Assembly (NCBI GenBank): GCA_030248215.1
Contig: JASANG010000052.1
Coordinates: 124,001 to 188,000, forward strand
DNA: 64,000 nucleotides
From: Enoplolaimus lenunculus
Lineage: Eukaryota > Nematoda > Enoplea > Enoplida > Thoracostomopsidae
Reading direction: 5' to 3'
Shown here: one piece after another, positions 23,297 to 37,000 of the stretch
Layout of the letters: the number at the start of each line of letters is the position of its first letter
Position numbering within the stretch: position 1 is the first letter of the stretch
The notes under the pieces: model-generated
The model's input: the letters and a program-made list of their open reading frames with translations, nothing else
What the model was told of the DNA's origin: nothing
Database searches by the model: none
Position numbers and translations under genes: made by a program

Positions 23297-24500
23297 CGGA
23301 AAACGAATATTGGAGTATAAATGTTTCAAATATGTTTTATTTTTTCACCTATAGTGAGGAATGCCAGTAATTCACGTGGCGTTGGAAAATCTAAAAACAA
23401 CTGTTGGACACATTTAATTTTTTTGTGATTTTGGATGAATTTTGTCATTTTTGTCTCGCCTTGATCAATTGCGGTATATATATCTATTATAAAAAGTTGC
23501 GCGTTTTGGGCGTGATTTAGAAGTTAAATTTTGAGCATACAAATAACACGGAACTTCTGAGTATTTCAATAACAGTAAAACGGAAACGTACACCAATTTA
23601 TGCTGGAAAAACGGAACCGGATACGCGGTTACACCCTGCTCCATTGTTTTTGCTAGGATTGTGGACCAGTTTTACATAATCTAACAGTTATTAACTGTAG
23701 GACATTGTAAACCACTGCACAAAATATTTTTTGAATAAAATTTTTCACAAATTCGAGAATGAGCATATTTGTCAGCTCTTTATTGCTGGTCACCTGTTAA
23801 ATGCAACCCTAGCAGATTGTGGTCTTGCTGTTGTGTTACCCATAACAGGAATTTAAGTACGGCACCACTGAGACTCGACTGATCCTACATTTCATTTTTA
23901 GTGCTTTTCATAAAACCTGCAGGTGATTGAGGGGGTCGCAGTTGGTTCGTACGCCCCCCCATCACAAACATTTTCACATGTCATCTCTCTGCATGGCCTT
24001 TGCAAATCTTAAATATGGCGTAAACCCTTGTCAACGTTTTTGACGGATTCGATCACATAGGTGGAGATGAAATTGCTATGTTTTGATTAGGTTTCCGATT
24101 TGGTCGCTTCGTTTTTTTATTTGTATATGTCTGCACCGTTAGAAATTTCCGGATTCGTACAGTGCTAGTATTAACAGCCTGAGATCATCACGAGCCAAAC
24201 CAAGTGAGGCGAGTAGGCACACGATAGTGTCGCTGTCTTGCTGTGGACAGTGTCAGAACGGAAACTTTTGTTTGTGCTAAAACAAAGGTGTCACGTGGTG
24301 CGTAAAAAATTTCGGATCAACTTTCATAAACCTGGTGTTCGGTCTTCGCTGCGTCTGAAACATATAGAAAAAATTGTGTGCTAAAATTCGGTACAGAATT
24401 TTTATAATTTAAATATTATAACCTACGCATAGAAAGTACTATCTGCACTTTAAATAATGGTAAACCGCTGCTCGCGGTGGCGATGCATAATTACAATTTG
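23297..24500. repeat. Direct duplication, right copy
   Basis: Ends about 36 bp before the gene A start codon. Shares runs such as GTGGTCTTGCTGTTGTGTTA and TTGCTGTGGACAGT with the left copy. The 185-bp spacer 23112-23296 is an unusual T-rich, A-poor stretch. Confidence 0.88.
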
Positions 24501-24536
24501 TTATAAAGGCATACTGTGATAATTGGCATCAGCCAT

Positions 24537-24620
24537 ATGTACCATAAAATTTCGTTCGACGCTGAAGATCGACCTCCACGATCATACTATAACAAAAAAC
24601 GCAACAACAACAGCACCGCC

Positions 24621-24652
<32 letters not shown>

Positions 24653-24659
24653 CACCACC

Positions 24660-24705
<46 letters not shown>

Positions 24706-24845
24706 CCACCAAAAACATTGACAACAGCGACGATAATAATAATAATTGCAATAATATTAATAAAAACACCAGCAATATCGACAACAAACATACATCTGGT
24801 CACAAAGAAAACAGCAGCAGCAACGACGACAACAACAACAGCAGC

Positions 24846-24876
<31 letters not shown>

Positions 24877-24890
24877 GCAGCAGCAGCAGC

Positions 24891-24942
<52 letters not shown>

Positions 24943-25089
24943 TAAAGCAAAACAGTAGTAACGCAACAGATCAGAAAGTAGACGTTAAGAGTATAGAAAC
25001 AGACGAAGCACAGATAGAAACAACAGGCGAAAACAAGACAAAGAAACTATACATAGCGGCGATCACGGAAGAATCAAAGGTTCCGACAG
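24537..25089 (+). CDS. Gene A exon 1: Asn/Thr homopolymer exon
   Basis: After about 23 ordinary residues (start MYHKISFDAEDRPPRSYYNK) the frame runs through alternating AAC and ACC blocks, giving Asn and Thr runs, then Ser runs from AGC. It returns to ordinary sequence ending in EESKVPTG. The donor GTAATG at 25090 leaves one base of a Gly codon, which the next exon completes (G + GC). That splice match, and the ordinary sequence on both sides of the repeat, are why I treat this CAA/CAC tract as coding. The 5' limit is uncertain: there is no strong promoter or Kozak context. Confidence 0.65.
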
Positions 25090-28000
25090 GTAATGCAGAA
25101 TGTGTATACTTACACTGCAAAACATGGCGAATTATATCGACTCTTTCCGAAATAGTCTTTTCGGCACTACACAAACTGAGTCAAATTCGACCCCGCCACA
25201 GTCAAACGTGCGATTCAGTGAGTCGAATTTCACTCAGGCGGAGTTGCGTTTGGCTCAGTTTGCGCAGTCCCGAACAGCCTATTTTGGAGAGAGTCAATTT
25301 GACTCACCTTTTTTTGCAATGTACTCGGAATGTAACTGTGAAGAAATCTGGCAAAAAATGTCATTTTACTGCTAGAAACTAAATCTATGCATATTTTAAC
25401 TTTTAGGCTGGTGGAACGATGTAAACCGCCGCAGTCGTGTGGATCTGGATCGAATCCCCGAGTTTAAGCCAAGGCCAAAATCTCTAATCACTGTGCCGGC
25501 AACATTAGGCGCTGCCATCCAGCCTTTAGGCCAAGCGGGCATTCGAACTGGGCCATCGATTTTGCCGAACCCTCAACTGCCCCCCGTCGGATCACTGATT
25601 CCACACCAAGGAGGGTATTCAATTCAGCCAGCGCCTCTTGGATTTACACCCGGACAACCACAATCTATACTAGGGGTGGCACGTCCTGTAGGACAACCTG
25701 TCCACCCTCAGCTTGGAACGTATTCAGGAGTACGGCCTATCGCTGGATTTCAGCCGCAAATTCAACGTAAGTTTTGATTTAAATGGTGTATAATGATGCT
25801 TAAATTGCGGTTAGAAATTTGAATGAAAAGTTTTGAAATCAAAATTGCTATAATAGTGCGTTCCAAATACGTCTGTATAAAAACGTCATTTTCTATTAAC
25901 TAAAAATTGAATATTCGAGCCGAATACCGTCAAAATTTCCGGTATTTTTGTGGATTTTCTTTCTTTTTAATCCATTATTCACCGGTACTGGTTATATCTG
26001 TTTAATGCTTAAATATATGGTGTTAAAGTCAACATCGTGTTATTTTTGCAGGATTGCCTCTCCCAGCCATCCATCAACCACAAATCAGCCAAGCGCCACT
26101 GCTCAGTTTTGCTCCCCTCCGGCCGAGCTTCGGCCCGTCATCGCAACCGCTCTTGCTACCCGGAACTCAATCAACGGTCCCACGACCTTTACTAGGAGTG
26201 ACACCATCACAGCCAGCAGCGGTGCTTCCCTCGCTCACAAATCAACAACTGTCTTCGTCGATGAGCATTCAGTCACAAGCGTTAGAAATGTTGAGAGCGC
26301 GATCGACTTTCGCCATAGGGAACCCAAGAGGAGGACCAGGATACGCACAACCGTTATTTGGAACCACAACGCAGGGCACAAATTTAGGAAATCCTATTCC
26401 GCCCGGATATACCGCAAATATAACGCATATAAGCCGTAAGTCAAGGTCTTGGATAGCAACATACAGCGTGATATCCTTAAGCAATATTCTTTCTTCTATA
26501 ACCTTACTTACATATACATGTGTACATATATTTATATATTATATGTATACATATATATAGATATTGATATATATTATATATATTATATATACATATATAG
26601 ATATATATTATATATATCCAAGCATCCAGTTGCAGTTAACAGCCGGCGTATATATTTTGCCATGAACAGTGTATTTGCTAATGGACCTGTCGCCAGTTCA
26701 ACCTGTTAGGTAGGAGGTACAAGCAATCTTACGTGTGGCATGCGGTTGAAATAACACATCACCAGTTGGTGGCTATCAATTTTGGCGATTTGTTTGAGTT
26801 TGCTACCTAAGAAGGACTTAGAGGACAGCGATTTAAGTTTAGTTGCTCGTCAAAGGAAAACAAACGAGCACAAGTCTTTTTTGCTTATCGCGCTTTTCAT
26901 GTTTGAAGTTGTCGAGTCTATTACGTTGAAAATGTTTAAAGCCTAACTAGCTAAAGTTGATCTGTAACGCTTTTTAAGGGGGATGGGTCTTAGGTGACCA
27001 TATCTGGTCTTTCCTCACCCTTGTTAACATATTCTTTGTATTAATAGTTGTTTCGCTATCAAATAATCTACTACGACTAATACAAGTGGGACCAAAACGT
27101 TTCTACTGGGAACTTAGCTCAGCCGACCCTGGTCCCTGGTCTGGCTGCGGGGTCGGCTCAGAAAATCACCCTTTATCATGAGCCATCAAACAATTAGGAG
27201 TACAGTTTTTCAGTTGCTCCATTTCGGCACCCATCAACTGGTCAATCCAAAGCTTTGCCATACTTAGTTGTGAACTGGGTTTTATGTAGCAATGATTTGC
27301 CCAAATATATCATAGACTGTCTCAACGTTACATGAAAAACAACCACTGTCGCGTGATTCACTGTGAAATTAGTGTTCAATGAGTCACGAACAGCGTTTGT
27401 CTTGCTGAGAGAGAAAAGTATTAAAATTTATAAATGAACGTATATTTTTTAACAAATGGTTTATTTTGGCTAAAAATGCTTTATAGTTCAAATCGTTGAG
27501 TTTAAAAGTTTGGCTTAAAAATCTAATTTTTTAAAAATTCAAATTTGGGCGTTTGAAAAACGTGCTGATTTGCAGAGGTCATGAAAATTTGAAATGTAAA
27601 AAAAGTTTTTGACACCGAATTGTAATGGAAACATTGTAAATGGCTAAGAGTTTATTCGGTCCAAAGAACAATTCTGACTAGTTGTTTCGGGTAATTTAGC
27701 ATGTTATGTATATATGGTGAAAACGTTAAAATTTATTTTAGCAATTTGAAGTTTTATGAACCGTTACGGCCCAGACGTGGCAGTTTTGACGGACCCATAT
27801 CCAAAGGGGAACCAGCGGTGCTCAGCCCAATGCGGAAATATTTTACTTCTCCTAGAAAGTTTTCAACTTTGCATGTAAATCAACAAAAACTCTTGTAGCC
27901 GCTGCTGACAAATTTTTAGACCCCCCTAGCAAGATGAGCTGGCTACGGGCCTGCTAAGAGATCGTTCTAAATCTATTAAGTCAAATTCAGACGATCATAG

Positions 28001-31000
28001 TTCTATCCAGTTACGTGCCAATTGTGTGAGCGGCTCCCTACAGTCGATGTGAAGGCACGCGCAAAATCAATAAATGATGAAATTGTTTTTATATGAATTT
28101 CTCATGTTTATTCATTTTCGCAAGCGTTTGCGATCGCTAAAACAGACCATAATTTACTAGAAAAAACATTTAAAAGTTTGGTGTTGAAATTCCATATTGA
28201 AAATATTTATAAGGGGGCGCACATCGGGTTGAGAGACTCCCCCTATTTTGGGGGGTAACGGGATCATCGCTAAAAAGCGTGGCACTGTTAGTACACTTTT
28301 AAGTAGCACTATGATGAAAAGCGCACACTGCAAAAAAGGGTGAGTCAAACAGACTCTCTCCGAAATAGGCTCTACGGGACTACACAATCTGAATCAAATT
28401 CGACTCCGCCACAGTCAAATGTTCGACTCAGTGACTCGAATTTGATTCTCGCGGAGTCGAATTTGACTCAATTTGTGTAGTCCCGTAGAGCCTATTTCGG
28501 AGAGAGTCACTTTGACTCACCATTTTTTGTAGTGCAGCTTGAAATAAGCTACAGCATATTTTATCTAATATATAATATGTGGGAGCCAGTAATAGACAAC
28601 TGCTGCAGCAATAGAAGGTCCATAGTGAGCCAGCCAGCATACTAGAGATGGTTATAAAAAAATTCAAGGAGATCCGATTATTGTGCAAAAGTATTAAGCA
28701 TGGGCGCAACACTAATGCAGAATGAACCAAAATTGCTCGCAAGCCTTAGCGCTCGTGTGCCATATTGGCTACGCTCCTGAATAGCAGCTTAAACCAGCAT
28801 CCAGTGCCAATAAACAGACCGTAAGACCTCAAAAAAACAACCAGCCTATTCAAAAAATACCTATATATGTATACTTAGTCGACTTTAGCTCGTAAATTAA
28901 TCTTTTCTGAGCCATTATATTTGAGGGTGTGCGATTTATATGCCACAAGGAAAGCACCACTCGTACCCGTTGAGATTAACCCCGTATGCCCTATAAGCTG
29001 GTAAAGGAAAAACTTTAAACTGGTCACATTTGTCAGTTTTCGCTAATGGTTCGGATATCAACCAGATGGCTTTTGTTTCGTATTGGTTTTTGGCTGTGAT
29101 TAAATGCCCATAAAAATTGCTTTTATATGAATTTTTCGAAATTGAAGTTTTAACCAACCAACGGATGATATTACTCTAAGATATTGGCTTGTTTGCAAAA
29201 ACTCGACTTCAGTCGGATTCGAACTTAAGAGTACATTTTAGTTCAGTTCTGTAGCTTTGACTTTTTAGTCCCAGTTTTTCAACAAGCCTTTTGCTTTTTT
29301 CACCTCTTCGATGGTTGGTGAAGTTTTGAATTACCAGCCGTGGACACCTCCAAGTGCTGCCAATTTATTGTTGCAAATTTCAACCAGTAAAGTCGAGTTC
29401 CTTGACCTAAGTCTGAAATTGACTTTTAAGTAGCTATTTTTTAATACATTATTATTAATGTTTTAACCTATTTTGTATTCTATTAATCACATGGTTCTAT
29501 TTAGAGTACTGTCTCAGTTTGTAGTGTACAGAAATCACATTATGAAAATGATATATGCCTTCTTGGTGCATGCACTAATCAATGCAGTACTTTTTCAATA
29601 CTGAACATGCAAGGCCCCATCACAAGTACTACTGGGGCAAGCGGGGGCAAGGCTATTCCGACTAATATTTTAATCCCGAGAATTCTGCTTGAAAAATTTT
29701 CCTTGGTCCCTTAGAAATATGCTTGTCATTTCTGTTAATTTCTGGCGGGGGGGTGTTCACGGATAAAATATATTCTCAGGCTTAGACTTACGTATAGGCT
29801 TATTCTTATGGTTAGGCTTAGGCTTAGGAATATGCCTGTACTACTCTTACGGTCATGTTCTATACATTGGCTGCTCTGATTGGTTTCTATCGCAGCGTCA
29901 CTAAATCAATTATATATCTCTTTATTAATAGCTACACAACTTTCAAGACCTCACTAAAATTAAATAAAAATCTCACTAGCTAAGTAATTTAAGCCACCAC
30001 CATTAATAAAGATCGTTATTTAAAACTTAGCAAGAAAACTTTCATTGTGCCACTGATCTAAGCGTCCGGTTCAATTTACAATTAGGTAATTTTTAGGGCT
30101 CCTACGATGTAGTACGTCTATCAAACGTCAGGTGTTACTTGAGGTACTGCATTAAGCATACACCCCTTTTAGTAATAGCCGGGAATCGGATCAGAATACT
30201 AAAAAGTTCCATTTCGGGATGATAAACCCTTGGGACGATAAAATATTTTTTCTCCTCTGAGATTCTGACAGTAATTCTAAAGGAAACAAAAATGGCTTAA
30301 AATATCTCCCAATTCTTCCCCCCCCAACTGTATACATGCCTGGCTTCTGGCTCTATTCTATTAATAGCTGGGTAACTTTCTGAGGATGGCGGTGACATAA
30401 AATTGTCACCTTTTGTTTTCAAAACTATCGGTGCTATTAAAACCTCGCTGGGCCCGGCATGCAACCAGTTTGGCTATGAGATCTCTGTATATATACGGTT
30501 TGACTATTAACTCTTATGGGCGAATGTGAAGCGTTTCTGAGGACGAGTGGGGGCACAAAAGATTTATGGTCACTAGATATATTTTCCAGGATTACCGAAA
30601 ACATTTCAAGAGAGCTGGTTGGAGGGGATACCTGCTTCGCGATGGGTCCCCCTCCGTTCTTTTGGAACAAATGTCCCATAGCCATACGGTGCCACTGTCA
30701 ATAGTTAGACATTCAGACGAACCTGTAGCCAGACAGCGCGAAGGATAACTTACCGCCAATGGTAAAACTTTGCCCGCCCCCTCGTAATAAGTGATAGTTA
30801 TCGCTAGTAAAATGCTGCGAAATTTCAGTATGCTTTTTCTGAATTTCCATGGCACATACATGGACGTAGCCTGCATTTTAGAAAATGGAGGTTACGTTGT
30901 AATAGATATTTTGAAAATATATTTCTTTAGTTTAAAAAGTCATGTCTAAAAGTCTAAAAACTTATCTATAGACGTCCAAGGGGGCAGGAGTTTGACCCGT

Positions 31001-34000
31001 GACCCCCTCGTTCTAGTTCTTTTCAATCTCTCTCGCTAGCATAACACGGTGCTACCATGCTTTTGATATGTGAAATAGTGTGTGTTTGTTTTTCGAAGTG
31101 GGTACGGCAGCCAGACTTATTGGCTTCCCAAAATAGTAACTGGGGATGAATAAATTTCAACGAGTAAACTCTTGAATTGGAACAAGTTAAAAACAGTTCC
31201 AGGTCCGGTTTAGATTTTTTCAAAACGAACTTAGCCCGAACCTGCATGGGCGTAACCAGGTATTTGGAAAACTCAGGGAAGCTAATTACGCTCTGTAAAA
31301 TTTCTTAAACGGTTTCTTGTGTTTTACAACTGAAAAATTCCGAACAACGCATCTACAAGAATCACGAAGGCGAAAAGCTTTGACCCACCTCCAATCACTC
31401 CTGGTTACGCCTTGCCCCAGGCAATTAGACAGCTGATTTTGCTAGTGGGGCTAAAACTTTTTAGGAAAAGCATACGAAGGTTTTCAGTGATTTATAAGCA
31501 AGGTTGAAAATTTTCTAAGGGAAGGGGCAAAAGTTTGCCCTGTCCCCTCTCGACTACGAGCCCGCCTTGTCCATCTATTCCTCATTTGCCTATTGGGCTT
31601 AGCGTTGGTATTTTTCTCAGGGTTTGTTTACACTGTTTGCCTTCTGTTTGCGCCCTGGTTCCCAAGTTGTTCGAGTTGATTGCTTTTTTTTGTTTTGGAG
31701 GTCTAATGGCGTCGCGTTTAAATTGGTAGGTACATGTTTGAGGGTGATATCTTGACCAATAACAGGTGCCGTGGTACTTGGTTGTGAGGACGACACACCC
31801 GCAGTGCCGGAGCAGGCTACGGTGGGGACCCCCAAAACTCCTGGGTGGGGGCCTCTTGCTATGATCAAAATATTTTTCAAATTTTCTTGTTGAAAAACTT
31901 GCAAGGGTCGTGGCTCCTTTTTAGGGTGTGGTCCTCCAAATGGGGGGTATGAGAGGTGGCGGCTCCGACTCTGCAGACCCGTGACAGTCAGGAGACGAGC
32001 TCAGCACCGCATCGGTCCCTCTAGTAATACGATAGGTATCTGGAAAAGTTTTGACCACGCTTGTAAGTAATGGTTAAAGGTCCACATTTTGTTATTTTTA
32101 ATTTATCTCTCATTGCTATTCATAAATCACATGTAAAAATGCAAAAAGAACAGAGTAGATGGGGGCTATTAGATTAACCAGGGTTGGTAATTCCGAAGAC
32201 AAGTATCTTCACTGTAGAATGCTTCGCAAACTCATTCTGCAATAGTTACCCCAAACATAACTGGGGTTACGAACGGGTCCGTAGCCAAGGGAGGGCAGAG
32301 GAGGCTCAGCCTTCCCTGGAGAATTTTTGCCCCTCCACCATAGAAAATTTTCAACCTTGCTTGCAACTCATTAAAACACTTTGAATGGCCCTCCTGAAAA
32401 ATATTTAGCCCCCCCCTAGCAAGGTGAACTGGCACGAGTCTGGTTACGAAACACAATTCCGTGAAAAAGCCATTTGCTCAAACCAACGTAAAACGTGCCA
32501 TGACAATGTGTATCCGGACCATTGGATTCTTGTTATTTTGATTTACTATTCGTTTATGTTATTCTAAAATTTTGACATGCCTGGTGTATACTTACGTGTT
32601 TAAAAAAACTCTCAATAATACCTTGTGATAAAGTAACTAGTATTTGCCGTATGCAGATTGTGAACTTTTTTTAATCTCAATCTCAAATGCTTTAACTGTG
32701 AAAGATTCTGTTTAAATTTTTTCCGTTTATCAACTTAAATTTTTCAAATCCTACGGTGAAATTTAGAAAAATTACTGTGTTTAAGTCATTAACCAACGCA
32801 TAACAAATCCTAGAAAGCACAGCATTGCATTAAACGGTTATTGTTTTAGCACACTAGCGTATCCAGAGGTGAGGCGGCTGGGGGGATCTACGCCCCCGTC
32901 AAAAAGTTTAAACAATACACTACTTACAATTTCTCCACCTCAGAAAATTGGCACATATATAGCATACAGTATAAATTGCATTTCCTTCTGGTTCTGTCGC
33001 TGTTTTAGCACACCGCATAGATAAATGAATTTTGACAGCAAATTGACTATTGAGTTATTATTAATATTATAAATTAAGAAATATATTTTAAAATACAATT
33101 TTTCGTATAATTTGTGCAATTTTATTTATGACAGCTCTTGATGCTTCTACGTTAAGCGGTACATCACATGGCAATCAGGGTGTAACCGAATATCCGATTC
33201 CGGTAAACATCGGTATCCGTTTCCGTTTCAGTTTAGAACTAACGGAAATTCTGTTATTTTTACGTTCAAAATTAGGGGTAAATCATGTAGGTATATATGG
33301 CAATTTTTCATTTCAGTTCCGCGGCAATTGTTCGAATTAAAATAAAAATTACGAAATTCATCTAAAATCTTAAAAATTTCGGCTGTTTTTTCTTCAAAAC
33401 TTTGAAATCCCTGTGAATTTTTGCACGCCTTAATTGTACTGGCAGAAAAATAAAACATCTTTGAAATATTTATACTTCAATATCTGTTTTTCGTTTCCGT
33501 TATTTTTGATCACTTTCAATTTCTATTAGTTTTACTATTCGTTTACACCCTGTTAGCAATAACCTTAGGCTCTTATATAATTCAACTACATTTAGGGTTA
33601 TAGGTTTACGTTGATTCTTAATCAAACTCTTAGGCTTTATAGTTAGGTAACCTTTTCCTATTCAATTTACCGCTGCGCATTGTATATATTTTTTGATTCT
33701 GAGTTAACTGTACGCCATTTAAGCATTGAATTAGGTTCATACTGTAGTGACCCGAATAAGAGGGGGAATGATAGTTATTTGGCCTCTCCAGAGGGTACCC
33801 CCCTTGTTATTCGGTTACGGATTGTTATTTATTTTTAACCCACGTTCCGCCTCCCTTCGTTACCGATATTTTCCGGTACTGCAATTAGGCGTTGAATTAA
33901 ACGTTTATTTGTCTTGTGTCAAAAGCTTGAGCGATAGTACAAGGTTATACTTAGGAATATATCTCAAAATTAAAATACGCTTTAAAGTTTCGAACTAGAA

Positions 34001-37000
34001 TTATTTTGTCCTGGAGTCATTTATGTGCTGCAATTAGGGTTAATTGACATTTATGGACTCTAATGAGAGTTTAGGGACTCCATCCACTTACGGTCTCTTA
34101 TTAGGAATACGGACTCCTATTGATTCGGACTCAAAATTGAACCCCCCTCTTATTCACCCTCTTATTCGGGTCAATACAGTATTTATTTTATTAATAATAC
34201 GTTAATTTCAAATGTGGCCAATGTATCGATCCGGGCCGTAACAGTAGAAAAAGCATATTCCTAAGCATAAGCCTAATCATATAATTCATGGGGTCAAATG
34301 TTAAGCGTCATTAAACTAAAGCTTTATGGCAGAGGTGGCAAAATTTTGTGAGCGCTGATATATTTGCGAATTATTTTGCAATTCTTAAGCATAACACCTT
34401 TTCAAGTAATTCTAATGCAAAACTTTCAATTTTTAATTTTCTGACCGTTAAGAATGGAGTTGCGCAATTCATTTGGATAAAACTTCATTTCAGGACCAGG
34501 CGGCGGACCTCCAGTGCCTGCAATTGTGATCAAGAAAAAACGAAAGAAAAAGAATAAAGCTAAGAAAGGTTTTGACGGATGCCAGCAGGTAAACCTATTT
34601 TAATAGCGGAAGTTGTTTGTCTGATTGTTCTCCGTGCCAGGCTTAAAAGTATTGCGGCAAACATTGTGTTGCAAGTCCACGACGTTCTGATTAAAACTAC
34701 GGACACTCTAGAATCTGCGATTTCAGCGCACTAAGTTTCTAAAAAGTTAATTGCAGGAATAATCTGTATACCCGTAAAATCAACAGTCGATAGTGACGAT
34801 TTGAACACGAGTTTGCAAATACGGAAAAGTCCGTGGTAAATGTACCAGTGCGCGTTGCGTTTTAACCCATTTACTTGCGGGTAAATGTATGCTTGCATTA
34901 TCGGATTTAAGGACGATAAATCGAGCGATAAATTAACTTATGTGCCGATCGCATTAATTTTGTTACAGACCAGAGCTATCAGGCATCGTGATAACCCTGG
35001 TCCATAAACGTTTTATCTTATAGCTTTGGTTTCAAGTTTTACATTTTACCTACGTTTACGTTCCCAACACACATTGTTGTTGTTGTGAACGTAGCATTCA
35101 TCCGTAATACTTATAGATAAATGTGAACACTTAATACCAGCGTTCAGATTCGCCAACTTTTTATGCGGCCTCAGTTTGAATGGTTCAACGGAATGTTTGC
35201 ATACACTCGTAAAAGTCAAACCAATTTTTGGTTATTTTCAGTACCGTCAGACGACCTAAAAGCATTGAATTTGTAGCCGTACTCGAATTTGTTTCGACTA
35301 AAAATAAACATCGGGTAAACTTTATCATGAATTGCGGAGAACAACATAGGGCTTCCGTGAACCACTAAGGAACTGAATTGATCAGATCACATGGGAGCCT
35401 CAGTGGATCATATTTTGTCTTGGTTGCTGTCACGTCGATGGGTGGCGTGACCTGACTCTGGACACAACGCGCGCTGGGTACAACGTTTTCTACACAGACA
35501 GTAACCAGTTGCAGCTTTAGCACTGTGCGATCACCTGGTTTTGGTTAAACCCATTTAGCCAGATTCATGTAAATGTAAAATTAATAATTGCGGTAAATTT
35601 TACATTTTTGGTTTATATGTTTAGCCAATTATAAATGCACAATTGATGTCTTATTCGTCAACTGGTCATTGAAATGAAGTAAAATTTTGAAATTTTTCGG
35701 ATCTACAAAACGTAACTGTTTGTTGTGTCAGACCCAGCCACCTGGCTCACCTAGCGGAACCAACACAGAACAAGACAGATCAGATGCAAAAATCGCCACA
35801 CGCCGTCAAGACGCTACTCAAAATTCGCCATGGTCCAAGGAAACATCGCCGTCTGTTGAAATCAGCCTCGCGTCTGAAGTCACAACCAGCGATGCAACAG
35901 GTCGCGAGTTAGAAGACGATTGTGATGGCATCGAGTGTGATCGGCGGTTAGTTTAGTGGCGAATTTATCAGACTTTTTCCAATGACGAACTTATAGTTTG
36001 GTATTTTGAAATTTTGCCGTTTTGAAAATAAGTATACGGAATATTTGGATGGTGTAAGGTTTAAACATCAGCATCTAAAGCGTAAAACATTGCTTCACGA
36101 TCTTGTGCACATTTCCTGACAACGTATTGAACGCCTAATTTTAAGATTAAGCCAAAAATGGTTCCGTGTCGTCTGTGCTTATATACAATTTTTTGTGGTT
36201 AAAACATTCGCTAATATTACTTTGAAGAGAGTAACTGTAATATAAGCGTATTTCTATATCTTATCCAAAGCCCAAGCCTAAACCTCAGCGGAATTATAAG
36301 CTTTAAGCTTAAGTCCAAGCAAAAAATTAGTATAAAACATAAGCTTAGTCTATTATACACTCCACTACGAATATATAATTGGAACGCCTCTCAATGTAAC
36401 GACAGAGGTACGGAATAAATATAGTTTCACCAGGCTTAGGTATTCGTTTAACAAATTTGGTTGGCGTTTGTACATGTTTCATATAGTTAAAAGTTAAAAT
36501 ATGAAGGACCATAACTTTTGAACTCGGAACCCAGCAGCCTTAGAAATGGAACCACTGAACTCAGCTCGTCGAAATCTATAAAATAAACTGATATTTAATA
36601 TATTCCTAGGGGGTCCATATTCCGTACCTCCGCCCAATGTAACATGGGTCAAACATTCAAGATTTGCCGCCTGTATGCAAAAACGGCCAACGAATGGCAC
36701 CCCATGGAAAGATTTTTGGTATCTTAGAAAGATTCCAGCTCGATTAGTCATATGTAAATTTCCACCTTCCATTTATACGCGAGAGTTTCAACGCTAGTTT
36801 AAAAAATTACATGTCAGTTGAAATAGAAAATATTCACATAAGAAATGGTTTATATTTGTTGCAGATCCGAGCCAGATTTGATGAAAATGCAAAAAGCATC
36901 TGGTACCGGCGGGCGCGATCTAGACGATTTAGATCTTATCCAGTCAGCGACGCAACAATTCATTCCGACGGCGTCGTGTCCAGATTTGAGCGAAGCTCAA

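Noticed and set aside
23057-23370. Phe/Leu/Val-rich open frames in the T-rich spacer
   Set aside because: By-products of a low-complexity, possibly low-quality stretch; no coding character.
24582-24950. Minus-strand and second-frame ORFs (Val-, Cys- or Thr/Pro-rich) over the CAA/CAC tract
   Set aside because: Only the Asn/Thr frame continues into ordinary sequence and matches the phase of the next exon.
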